Assembly (NCBI GenBank): GCA_900467685.1
Contig: UBQX01000013.1
Coordinates: 62,001 to 126,000, forward strand
Direction of reading: 5' to 3'
Source: Hyphomicrobiales bacterium
GTDB taxonomy: Bacteria > Pseudomonadota > Alphaproteobacteria > Rhizobiales > Rhizobiaceae
Length of the DNA stretch: 64,000 bases
Below are positions 25,475-33,492 of this stretch, piece by piece. A program made the translations under genes and the position numbers. Position 1 is the first letter of the stretch; each line of letters starts with the position of its first letter. The notes under the pieces were generated by a model. The model did no database searches and was not told the DNA's origin. It saw only the letters and a program-made list of their open reading frames with translations.

Positions 25475-26677
25475 CTAAAGCTTGCCGAATATGGAAACGG
25501 AGGACACCGAGTTGGACGGCTGACCCCCGAGATTATGGGTCAGTCCGAAGTTGACCTTGCGCAGTTGTCGCTGCCCGGCACGACCGAGAAGCTGCGTGTA
25601 AACCTCGTAGGCCATGCGCAGCCCGGACGCGCCGACGGGGTGGCCGAAGCATTTCAGGCCGCCATCGACCTGCGCGGGTATTGCACCGTCGTGGTCGTAG
25701 CGACCGTCGAGATAATCGAACACGGCCCGGCCCGCATCCGACAGACCGAGATCCTCCATCGTCACCAGTTCGGTGATCGAAAAGCAGTCATGAACTTCGG
25801 TGACGCTGATATCGTCGCGCGGGTCCTTGATGCCCGCCTCCCGGTAGGCGCGAGAAGCCGCCACCTGCGTGTTTCGAACCGAAGCGCCGTCCCATTCCCC
25901 ATACTGGCTTTCCCAGCCGTGCGAGGTGCAGATCTGCAGCGCCTTGACGGCAACAAGCTCGTCGAGAGCCTTGCCGAGGCTCCTTGCAATTTCCGGCGTC
26001 GTGACGATGGCACAGGCTGCGCCGTCGGAAACGCCGCAGCAATCGTAAAGCCCCAGCGGATCGGCGATCATCGGTGCATTGACGATCGTGTCCATGTCGA
26101 CGGGCTTTCGCAGATGCGCCTTGGGAGAGAGGGCGCCGTTCTGGTGGCTTTTCCAACTGACATGCGCCATGCCGCGCTTGAGATCTTCAGCCTTGATCGA
26201 ATGCTCGGCCTGATAGGCGCCGGCAAGCTGGGCGAACGTGCCGGGCGCCGAGCCATAGGGCATCCACAGGTCGTTGACCGTTCCCTTGGTTCGGATCGGC
26301 AATCCGCCGAAGCCGGTGTCCTTCAGCTTTTCCACGCCAAGCGCCATGGCGATATCGACCGCACCGGCCGCCACCGCATAGACCGCGCCGCGAAGCGCTT
26401 CCGTTCCCGTCGCGCACATGTTCTCGACGCGGGTCACCGGAATGTTCTGCAGCCGCAACGCGGTGGCCAGCGGAATTGCCGAATTGCCGACATTGACATC
26501 GTCCAGTGCGGAGCCAAGCCATGCAGCCCCGATCATATTCTTCTCGATGCCCGCATCGCTGAGGGCTTCGCCAAAAGCCTCAACCATCAGCATGTCTGAA
26601 GACATGTTCCAACGCTCACCAAATTCGGTGCAGCCCATGCCGAGAATGACGACCTTGTCCTTGATGCCACTTGCCAT
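25475..26677 (-). CDS. SCP2-type thiolase
   Basis: 400 residues. Nucleophile Cys88 in VENMCATGTEAL, plus HDCFSITEL and the C-terminal GGLKCFGHPVGASG. This order and length fit the sterol-carrier/lipid-transfer thiolase class. Would cleave 3-oxoacyl-CoA, including 2-methyl-branched ones, in the operon carrying the MFE-2-like pair. Starts four bases after the HMG-CoA-synthase/OB-fold gene. Confidence 0.85.
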   Translation of the reverse strand: MASGIKDKVVILGMGCTEFGERWNMSSDMLMVEAFGEALSDAGIEKNMIGAAWLGSALDDVNVGNSAIPLATALRLQNIPVTRVENMCATGTEALRGAVYAVAAGAVDIAMALGVEKLKDTGFGGLPIRTKGTVNDLWMPYGSAPGTFAQLAGAYQAEHSIKAEDLKRGMAHVSWKSHQNGALSPKAHLRKPVDMDTIVNAPMIADPLGLYDCCGVSDGAACAIVTTPEIARSLGKALDELVAVKALQICTSHGWESQYGEWDGASVRNTQVAASRAYREAGIKDPRDDISVTEVHDCFSITELVTMEDLGLSDAGRAVFDYLDGRYDHDGAIPAQVDGGLKCFGHPVGASGLRMAYEVYTQLLGRAGQRQLRKVNFGLTHNLGGQPSNSVSSVSIFGKL

Positions 26678-26681
26678 CGTA

Positions 26682-28112
26682 TCAGCCCTCCACTGGCAGG
26701 TTGGGGCGCTTGGCCGGCGCCGCTTTCCAGAAATAGCTGCGGAACTGCCGTTGTCTGTCGATCGCTTTCACGCGGAAGCGCATGCGCAAGGCAGCGCCAA
26801 CCTCCGGCGTCTTGCCCTCGACATCACAATGTTCCATCGCAACGCGCGCGCCATTTTCAAACTGCACGAGACCAAAATAGAATGGCGGATCGGGGGTAAA
26901 ATTGAGACGGTCGGCGGTGATGGAGACGATGGTTGCCGGCACATCGCGCAGGATGACATCCTGATAGGCTTCGGGGCCGGACGCATCGGGTCTCACCGGG
27001 ATCGGCGTCTTCGGGAACTGAACATTTCCGGCCGCATCGCGGCCGCCGACAAAACCGTGAACATCGCGGCCATGACGCAGCAGCGTCGAAGCGGAAACCT
27101 TCTGATTGACCTCCGCGCGCGGTCCCCAATCAAGGGCGATCTGACCGGTCAGGTTTAAAAGACGGCTGTAGGATGACAGGACTGCGCCCTGAGCAAGCGC
27201 CGCCGCCGCACTGCCGCCGGACTGCCCCGTTACCTCCAGGACTAGGACGTCGCAGCCATTGCCAAACCCGGCCAGGAGCAGTTTTTCGCCCGGCTTGGCC
27301 CGATCGAGCGCCAGCGCCAGCCCGAACAAGGGCATCGCCGCACCGAGATCGCCGGCCTTTGCGGCAATTTCCTCGCAGGGATTGGATGCCTTGAGACCAA
27401 GCGCCTTCGCCACGGCAGCATAGGTTCCAGCCGTCGGCTCAGGGACTACGGCATGCGTGATATCGGTTGCCGCAATCCCGGCCTTTTCAAGCGCGGCCGA
27501 TATCGTCGGAACATAGATTGCCGAAACCGCCTCGTCGCGCACGAAGCGGGCTTCGGCTTCATAAGGTAGGCCGCGTTCCGCAGAGGTGACGAAATCAAGC
27601 AGGTCCGCATTGACAGTTGCCCAGCCGACAAGACGAGCTATTCCCTCGCCCGGGCCCGTCAGTGCTGCCGCCGCGCCGTCGCCAAATGTCATGTGCGGAC
27701 CACTGCCCGGCAGGGCTGCCCTTTTTTCCCCGGCGGCAACGAGTTCGCTGGAACCCGAAAGCAATGCCTTCAAGAGTGCCGAAACGCCGGCCCGCCGGGA
27801 GCCGCTGACATCCTGAGCCATCGCGCCCGGAGAGAGCTGCAATGCATCAATCATCACGCCAGCCATGGAACGGTCGGTAAAAGGTGATGAGGTGGAGGCA
27901 AAAATGATGCTGCCCGGCTCTGTCTTGCCGATGACGCCGCGGGCCGCTTCGACTGCCATCGTCAACGCGTCTTCGTCCCAGGCCGCGACCGCGCGAAAAC
28001 CGCGTTCCGAGCCGCCGAGCCCCGACCAGCGCAATTCCGAACGCGCCACCTTGCGATCGAAGCGCAAGAGCGGCAGATAACCTGATACCGCCAGCAGTCG
28101 ATTGTCCGCCAT
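26682..28112 (-). CDS. HMG-CoA-synthase-like protein fused to a DUF35 OB-fold
   Basis: 476 residues. Residues 1 to about 330 are a thiolase-fold, HMG-CoA-synthase-like domain; from about 350 a DUF35 OB-fold follows (GGRDAAGNVQFPKTPIPVRP, YFGLVQFENGARV). The expected nucleophile Cys is absent (DVSGSRRAG around 101-109), and the cysteines of the DUF35 zinc ribbon are also missing. DUF35 proteins normally partner SCP2-type thiolases or thiolase-like aldolases; here the partner thiolase is the next gene. A scaffold or aldolase role is inferred. AGGAGGAAATAGCAC fixes ATG 28112. First gene of the operon. Confidence 0.75.
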   Translation of the reverse strand: MADNRLLAVSGYLPLLRFDRKVARSELRWSGLGGSERGFRAVAAWDEDALTMAVEAARGVIGKTEPGSIIFASTSSPFTDRSMAGVMIDALQLSPGAMAQDVSGSRRAGVSALLKALLSGSSELVAAGEKRAALPGSGPHMTFGDGAAAALTGPGEGIARLVGWATVNADLLDFVTSAERGLPYEAEARFVRDEAVSAIYVPTISAALEKAGIAATDITHAVVPEPTAGTYAAVAKALGLKASNPCEEIAAKAGDLGAAMPLFGLALALDRAKPGEKLLLAGFGNGCDVLVLEVTGQSGGSAAAALAQGAVLSSYSRLLNLTGQIALDWGPRAEVNQKVSASTLLRHGRDVHGFVGGRDAAGNVQFPKTPIPVRPDASGPEAYQDVILRDVPATIVSITADRLNFTPDPPFYFGLVQFENGARVAMEHCDVEGKTPEVGAALRMRFRVKAIDRQRQFRSYFWKAAPAKRPNLPVEG

Positions 28113-28154
28113 TGTGCTATTTCCTCCTGTGTTACCCAAAGAAATAACTTGCAA

Positions 28155-28167
28155 GCGTACCGTACGC
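28155..28167. promoter_or_regulatory. Second palindrome class, GCGTACCGTACGC
   Basis: Perfect 13-bp palindrome around a central C, in the divergent promoter between the MFE-2-like operon (start 28112) and badH-like gene (start 28243). It consists of AGCGTAC-type half-sites pointing inward rather than outward. A close match is at 34461-34473. Confidence 0.55.
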
Positions 28168-28242
28168 AAGCATATTAATTATTCGACAGGTGCCAAATTT
28201 GGTGCCGGGCCCCAATCTTTCTGACGACGAGGAGGAATTAAG

Positions 28243-29007
28243 TTGAAGGGATTAAAAGGGAAAATGGCCATCGTGACGGGTGGCGGACAGGGCATCGGAA
28301 AGGCAATTGCCCTGCGTCTGGCCTCGGAAGGCTGCAATGTGGCAATCTTCGACCTGAAGCCCGAGGCCGCAGAAGCCACGGCCGAGGAGGCACGTGCGGC
28401 CGGCGTGAACGCGAAGGTTTATGGTGTCGACATCGCCGACAAGGACGCCGTCGACAAGGCCGTTGGCGAGGCCGAAGCCGATCTCGGCCCCACATGGTTG
28501 CTGGTCAACAATGCCGGCTGGGACAAACCGGCCATGTTCCTTTCCACCGACAAGGATCTCTGGGACCGGATTATTGCGATCAACCTCAACGGCCCGCTGA
28601 ACATGCACAAGGCGGTATGTGCCGGCATGGCGACGCGCGGTGGTGGACGGGTCGTCAATATTGCCTCGGACGCAGCCCGCGTCGGCACATCCACGGAAGC
28701 GGTCTATTCGGCCTGCAAGGGCGGCATCATCGCTTTCACGAAATCGATGGCACGCGAACTAGCCCGCCAGAATGTCCTCCTCAATGCCGTTTGCCCTGGC
28801 CCGACCAACACACCGATGATGCAACAGGTGCTCGGCGAAGGCGAGCAGGCGGTCAAATGGAAGGATGCAATGGTCCGCGGCATTCCGCTCAAGCGCATGG
28901 GCGAGCCGGAAGACTATGCCGGTATGGTCGCCTTTCTCGGCTCAAGCGATGCGGACTTCATCACTGGCCAGACGATTTCCATTTCCGGTGGAATGAACAT
29001 GGTCTGA
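28243..29007 (+). CDS. badH: 2-hydroxycyclohexanecarboxyl-CoA dehydrogenase-like SDR (BadH)
   Basis: 254 residues, the length of BadH. TGGGQGIGK, NNAGWD, Ser142, Tyr155 and Lys159 present. The segment VNIASDAARVGTS, then AVYSACKGG and VCPGPT, is strikingly like BadH of Rhodopseudomonas palustris as I recall it. BadH oxidises 2-hydroxycyclohexanecarboxyl-CoA to the 2-keto ester. TTG start behind GAGGAGGAATTAAG. It heads an operon with a BadI-like hydrolase, which strengthens the call. Confidence 0.85.
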   Translation: MKGLKGKMAIVTGGGQGIGKAIALRLASEGCNVAIFDLKPEAAEATAEEARAAGVNAKVYGVDIADKDAVDKAVGEAEADLGPTWLLVNNAGWDKPAMFLSTDKDLWDRIIAINLNGPLNMHKAVCAGMATRGGGRVVNIASDAARVGTSTEAVYSACKGGIIAFTKSMARELARQNVLLNAVCPGPTNTPMMQQVLGEGEQAVKWKDAMVRGIPLKRMGEPEDYAGMVAFLGSSDADFITGQTISISGGMNMV

Positions 29008-29095
29008 CGACGGCGTGCGGGCACCAGCCCGAGCCATTCTGGACGATTACATGGAAAACCCGCGGCATTCATGCGGGACAGGAAGGAGATTTGCC

Positions 29096-29890
29096 ATGGC
29101 CAAGATACCCGAATTCAACGACATCATTTACGAGGTCAGAGGCCGCGCTGCCTGGATCATCATCAACCGGCCGAAAGTCTATAACGCCTTTCGTGGCCAG
29201 ACGCTCGAAGAGCTGATCATGGCCCTTCAGCTTGCCGGCAACGACAAGGCCGTGGCCTCCATCGTGCTGACCGGCGCAGGCGAGAAGGCATTTTGCACCG
29301 GTGGCGACCAGTCGGCCCATGAAGGTAATTATGACGGACGCGGAGTCGTCGGTCTGCCGATTGACGAATTGCAGGGCCTGATCCGCGACACACCGAAGCC
29401 GATCATCGCCCGTGTCAATGGCTTTGCCATCGGCGGCGGCAATGTGCTGGTGACACTTTGCGACCTTGCCATCGCTGCAGACAGCGCCAAGCTCGGCCAG
29501 GTTGGTCCCAAAGTCGGTTCGTTTGACGCCGGCTGGGGGACGGCATTGCTCGCCCGCATCGTTGGCGAGAAGAAGGCCCGCGAAATCTGGTATCTGAACG
29601 AGAGCTACACCGCCAAGGAAGCCGTCGAGATGGGGCTCATCAACAAAGCCGTGCCGATGGACGAACTTGACGCTGCGGTGACAAAATGGACCGACACCCT
29701 GGCCGAACGCTCGCCAACGGCACTCGCCTTCCTCAAGCGCTCCTTCAATGCCGACAGCGATTCGATCCGCGGCATTTCCAACCTCGCGCTGCACGCCGTG
29801 AAGCTCTATTACGCCACGGATGAATCCAAGGAAGGCGTCAATGCGTTCAACGAGAAGCGCAAGCCCGACTTCCACAAGTTCGTAGACTGA
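29096..29890 (+). CDS. badI: 2-ketocyclohexanecarboxyl-CoA hydrolase (BadI)
   Basis: 264 residues, crotonase superfamily. AWIIINRP, AFCTGGDQS, NYDGRGVVGLP, AIGGGN and GQVGPKVGSFDAG closely follow R. palustris BadI, and resemble MenB rather than hydratases. BadI cleaves the ring of 2-ketocyclohexanecarboxyl-CoA hydrolytically to pimelyl-CoA. AAGGAGATTTGCC fixes the start at 29096; the upstream in-frame start at 29015 is rejected. Coupled to the next gene by TGATG. Confidence 0.88.
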   Translation: MAKIPEFNDIIYEVRGRAAWIIINRPKVYNAFRGQTLEELIMALQLAGNDKAVASIVLTGAGEKAFCTGGDQSAHEGNYDGRGVVGLPIDELQGLIRDTPKPIIARVNGFAIGGGNVLVTLCDLAIAADSAKLGQVGPKVGSFDAGWGTALLARIVGEKKAREIWYLNESYTAKEAVEMGLINKAVPMDELDAAVTKWTDTLAERSPTALAFLKRSFNADSDSIRGISNLALHAVKLYYATDESKEGVNAFNEKRKPDFHKFVD

Positions 29891-31095
29891 TGCCCAGGCC
29901 TATCACTGCCGGTGAACTTGGCGCATTCCTGCCGCACGAGGGGTTGTGCTGGATTTCAGCATGCTCCACGGAGTCGGCAGCTTTCCGGGAGGGGCTTTCC
30001 GGCCTCTCCCGCCCGGGCCTGACATTCACATCGGTTTTCGTTCCGGGGCTCAACAAGCCCTCTTATCTTCTGGAGACCGGCGGCCGGGTCACGACCTTCT
30101 TCATGCTCCCTGAGCTCGGAAGCAGCGACAGGGTGGATTTCCTACCGCTCTGCTACCGCGACATTCGAGGCTGGCTTGAGACGAACACACCGGACGTGGC
30201 GTTGGTGATGTGCACGCCCCCGGATGCCTCGGGCCGGTGCAGCTTCGGTCCGGTCACTGATTTCATTGCCGACCTGTGGGAAAGAATTCCGGTCCTGATT
30301 GCCCACATCAATCCGGCGATGCGCGCGACGCATGGCACCCCCGGTATTCCGTTCGATCGTTTTTCGGCCTTTATCGAAGCGCCGCAGGCCTTGCCACAAT
30401 CCGATCCGGGCACTGATGAGATTTCCGACAGAATTGCAGCGCATGCGGCGCGTGTCATACCTGACGGCGCCACGATCCAGGCCGGGATCGGCCGCGTGCC
30501 GGAGGCCGTGCTATGCGGGCTTGGCGGCAAGCGCAATCTTTCCATCCACTCCGGCCTTATTGGTGACTCGACGCTGAAACTGCTTGAGGCTGGTGCCCTG
30601 CGGCGGGAAAACCCGATCACCGCAGGTGTCGCCATCGGCACTGAGAGACTTTACGAGGCTGTTGGCCGCGCGGAATTCAACTTCCGACCGCCCTCCTTTA
30701 CCCATGACATTGCAACACTTGGGCAAATCCAGAATCTCGTCACGGTCAATTCGGCCATCGAAGTGGACATTGACGGCCAGGCCTATGCGGAAATGACCCC
30801 CAGGGGGCTGATTTCCGGCCCGGGCGGTGCTTCGGATTTTGCAGCCGGAGCGCGCGGAAATGGCGGCCTGCGCATCCTTGTCCTGCCGGGGAGTGCCGGC
30901 GGCGGAAAGATATCGCGCATCATCGGCCCAGACGACGCCGTCGGTCCCGTCTCGCTCGGGCGCTTCGACACCGACCTCGTCATTACTGAACATGGCGTTG
31001 CGGACCTCAGGAGCAAATCGAAGGCGGCCCGGCGTGAGGCTTTGATCGCGGTCGCTGATCCGGCGTTCCGCTCCTTTCTCCGTGAGAAGGCATAA
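29890..31095 (+). CDS. Acetyl-CoA hydrolase/CoA-transferase family protein
   Basis: 401 residues. GIGRVPEAVL, HSGLIGD, and the conserved NSAIEVDIDGQAYAE segment place it with 4-hydroxybutyrate/acetate CoA-transferases and acetyl-CoA hydrolases. Being coupled to badI, it might move CoA between pimelate or another ring-cleavage acid and an incoming acid (inference). It overlaps the badI stop by one base. Confidence 0.78.
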   Translation: MPRPITAGELGAFLPHEGLCWISACSTESAAFREGLSGLSRPGLTFTSVFVPGLNKPSYLLETGGRVTTFFMLPELGSSDRVDFLPLCYRDIRGWLETNTPDVALVMCTPPDASGRCSFGPVTDFIADLWERIPVLIAHINPAMRATHGTPGIPFDRFSAFIEAPQALPQSDPGTDEISDRIAAHAARVIPDGATIQAGIGRVPEAVLCGLGGKRNLSIHSGLIGDSTLKLLEAGALRRENPITAGVAIGTERLYEAVGRAEFNFRPPSFTHDIATLGQIQNLVTVNSAIEVDIDGQAYAEMTPRGLISGPGGASDFAAGARGNGGLRILVLPGSAGGGKISRIIGPDDAVGPVSLGRFDTDLVITEHGVADLRSKSKAARREALIAVADPAFRSFLREKA

Positions 31096-31116
31096 ATTTC
31101 CGTCCGGATGCATATT

Positions 31117-31130
31117 GTAATCTTGCTTAC
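31117..31130. promoter_or_regulatory. Regional operator variant, GTAATCTTGCTTAC
   Basis: One mismatch from GTAnnCTAGnnTAC and one from the copy at 65-78. Upstream member of a pair, 34 bases (about three helical turns) from the copy at 31151. Confidence 0.6.
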
Positions 31131-31150
31131 TTGTTCGCGTCTTGCTAAAA

Positions 31151-31164
31151 GTAAGCTAGCATAC
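31151..31164. promoter_or_regulatory. Regional operator, GTAAGCTAGCATAC
   Basis: Perfect match to GTAnnCTAGnnTAC, ending 15 bases before the ATG at 31180, so bound protein would block initiation. Confidence 0.72.
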
Positions 31165-31179
31165 AAAGAAAGTTAAGCG

Positions 31180-32340
31180 ATGATCGAACGTAGTCTCTTC
31201 CGTGAAGAACATGAAATGTTCCGCGAAACCGTCCGCAAATTTGTGGAAAAGGAAATCACGCCCTATCACATGAAATGGGAGAGAGACGGGGTCGTGCCGC
31301 GCGAACTTTGGCGCAAGGCAGGTGAGCAGGGTTTGTTGTGCTGTACGGTGCCTGAGGAATATGGCGGGCTCGGCTTGGACTACCTGTTCGATGTGGTCGT
31401 TTTCGAGGAGCTCTGGCGCGCCGGCGCTTCCGGTCCTGGCTTTCTGATTCACACAGACCTCGTCGCCACCTACATTCTGAGCTTCGGCTCGGAGGAGCAG
31501 AAGAAGAAATTCCTGCCCAAGATGGTCAGCGGCGAATGGATCGGCTCGCTTGGCATGACCGAACCGCATGCGGGCTCCGACCTGAAGGCGATCAAGACCC
31601 GCGCCGTGCGCGATGGCAACGAGTTCGTCGTCAACGGCCAGAAGGTTTTCATTTCCAACGGCCAGCTCTGTGACGTGCTCGTGCTGGCAACGAAGACCGA
31701 TAGCGACGCGGGCGCCAAGGGCATTACACTCTTTCTCGTCGAAGGCGACCGGCCCGGCTTCATTCGCGGCAAGAATCTCGAAAAGCTCGGCATGCATGCG
31801 CAGGATACGTCCGAACTCTTTTTCGACAATCTCCGCCTGCCGCCCGAAAACATGCTCGGCGAGGAAGGTCAGGGCTTTTCGCTCATGATGACAAAGCTGG
31901 CGCAGGAGCGTCTTGCCCAGGCGATCCGCTCGGCGACCGTGGTCGAGACGCTGATCGAATGGACGGCCGACTACACCATGCAGCGCCAGGCTTTCGGCAA
32001 ATCCATTTTCGATCAGCAGAACACGCAGTTCAAGCTCGCCGAACTGAAGACACAGGCCACAGCGGCACGCGTCTTTACAGACAAGTGCATCGAGTTGTTC
32101 ATGCAGGGCAAGCTCGACGCGGTCGATGCGGCAATGGCCAAGATGCTGACCACGGAGCTTCACTGCAAGACGGCCGATGAGTGCCTGCAGTTCTTCGGCG
32201 GTTGGGGCTATATGTGGGAATATCCCATCGCCCGGGCATATGCGGACGCCCGCATCACCAAGATCGCAGGCGGTTCGATCGAGATCATGAAGCTTATCAT
32301 CGCCCGTCGGATCGCCGATGAAGCGCGCAACCACTCCTGA
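31180..32340 (+). CDS. Acyl-CoA dehydrogenase
   Basis: 386 residues. TEPHAGSDLKAIKT, QRQAFGKSIFDQQN and GGWGYMWEYPI are typical. The C-terminal base motif is AGGS without Glu, but Glu in the QERL segment provides the isovaleryl/long-chain-type base. A paralogue at 35265 shares these features. Controlled by two operator copies immediately upstream; ends at a clear terminator. Substrate unknown; an alicyclic acid CoA ester is possible given the badHI neighbours. Confidence 0.83.
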   Translation: MIERSLFREEHEMFRETVRKFVEKEITPYHMKWERDGVVPRELWRKAGEQGLLCCTVPEEYGGLGLDYLFDVVVFEELWRAGASGPGFLIHTDLVATYILSFGSEEQKKKFLPKMVSGEWIGSLGMTEPHAGSDLKAIKTRAVRDGNEFVVNGQKVFISNGQLCDVLVLATKTDSDAGAKGITLFLVEGDRPGFIRGKNLEKLGMHAQDTSELFFDNLRLPPENMLGEEGQGFSLMMTKLAQERLAQAIRSATVVETLIEWTADYTMQRQAFGKSIFDQQNTQFKLAELKTQATAARVFTDKCIELFMQGKLDAVDAAMAKMLTTELHCKTADECLQFFGGWGYMWEYPIARAYADARITKIAGGSIEIMKLIIARRIADEARNHS

Positions 32341-32358
32341 CGTCTCCTCCCAGACGCA

Positions 32359-32389
32359 CCGGCGACGCTTCTTGCGTCGTCGGTTTTTT
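32359..32389 (+). terminator. Rho-independent terminator
   Basis: CCGGCGACGC (32359-32368) pairs with GCGTCGTCGG (32374-32383), ten pairs with one G-T, around a TTCTT loop, followed by six T residues. Ends the dehydrogenase transcript. Confidence 0.8.
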
Positions 32390-32418
32390 CTTCGCTTGTT
32401 GTTTGCTAGCGGCCTGTC

Positions 32419-33330
32419 ATGACGAATGACGCGACCGCGAAAGCCCAGACCAAGACAGATGCTCCAGGCCATGCTGAAACGCTCGCCGGCATCGCCTTGA
32501 TGGCGACTGGTTTCTTTTTCTATTCCATGGCCGACATGCTGGCCAAACTGCTCTCCCAAAGCATCCACCCTGTCGAAATCGCCTGGGCGCGGCAAATCGG
32601 CTTGCTGACGGGTGCGCTGGTGCTCGTCGTCATTCACGGCGCGCCCTTTCTGCCCACGCGCCATCCAGCCTTGCAGATATCGCGCGGACTCACCGCAGTG
32701 GTTGCGTCTTCCTGCTTCGTTTTCGCAGTGGCACATGTCCCGCTTGCCGACGCGGTCTCGGTCACGTTCGTAGCACCGTTCATGGTCACGATCCTTGCGG
32801 CGCTGGTTCTGAAAGAGCCCGTCGGGCGCAGACGCTGGTCAGCCGTTGCCATTGGCTTTGCCGGAACGCTGATCGTCATCCGCCCGGGCGTCGGCGTGTT
32901 CCATCCCGCCATCTTGCTGGTGCTCATTTCAGCCCTGGCCTTCGCGGTACGCCAGATATTGTCGAGGATGCTGGGCGGCGAGGACAAGATCGCGACGACA
33001 GTTGCCTATACTGCCCTGACGTCGAGCGTGTTGCTGACGATCCCGCTTCCCTTTTTCTGGACCTGGCCGGCAAGCGTCCGAGAGGTCCTGCTTCTGATTG
33101 CCATGGCGGGGGCCTATGGTAGTGCGGAAATTGCCGTCATGGCCGCACTTGAACGCGCCCAGGCCGTCGTGCTTGCCCCATTGCAGTACTCGCTGATGAT
33201 GTGGGGAACGCTATGGGGATTCCTGGTTTTTGCACAGCTGCCCGATATCTGGACCGTCAGCGGCAGCCTGATCATCATCGGCTCCGGCGTCTTCGCTTTC
33301 TGCCGGGACACAAGACGCGCACGACACTGA
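32419..33330 (+). CDS. EamA/DMT-family membrane transporter
   Basis: 303 residues with about ten hydrophobic segments in two repeated EamA halves (first half includes FYSMADMLAKLLSQ and SVTFVAPFMVTILAALVL; second half has the AQAVVLAPLQYSLMMWG repeat end). A drug/metabolite-type exporter or importer in the inner membrane, substrate unknown. Weak ribosome site. Lies behind a terminator, so it likely has its own promoter. Confidence 0.82.
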   Translation: MTNDATAKAQTKTDAPGHAETLAGIALMATGFFFYSMADMLAKLLSQSIHPVEIAWARQIGLLTGALVLVVIHGAPFLPTRHPALQISRGLTAVVASSCFVFAVAHVPLADAVSVTFVAPFMVTILAALVLKEPVGRRRWSAVAIGFAGTLIVIRPGVGVFHPAILLVLISALAFAVRQILSRMLGGEDKIATTVAYTALTSSVLLTIPLPFFWTWPASVREVLLLIAMAGAYGSAEIAVMAALERAQAVVLAPLQYSLMMWGTLWGFLVFAQLPDIWTVSGSLIIIGSGVFAFCRDTRRARH

Positions 33331-33473
33331 TTAAGGTCGCGTCTCTGAGGGGTCAGACTTTCCACGCCATCACATGCGTTCCAGTCACCGGTCCCTGCAA
33401 TCATGCAGACGACCGTGACATCGCCACGGCCGCACTTCCTTTTGAAGATATCCGGACCACGCCGGTTGGACCT

Positions 33474-33489
33474 GCCCGTCTTGGCGGGC
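33474..33489. terminator. Short hairpin between convergent genes
   Basis: GCCCG (33474-33478) and CGGGC (33485-33489) around TCTTGG, just beyond the leftward stop at 33493. Only five pairs and no T-run. The rest of 33331-33492 shows nothing. Confidence 0.25.
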
Positions 33490-33492
33490 CTA

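Noticed and set aside
31156-32736. Long leftward frame of 526 codons
   Set aside because: It is antisense to a clear acyl-CoA dehydrogenase and crosses the terminator at 32359-32389; no motifs.
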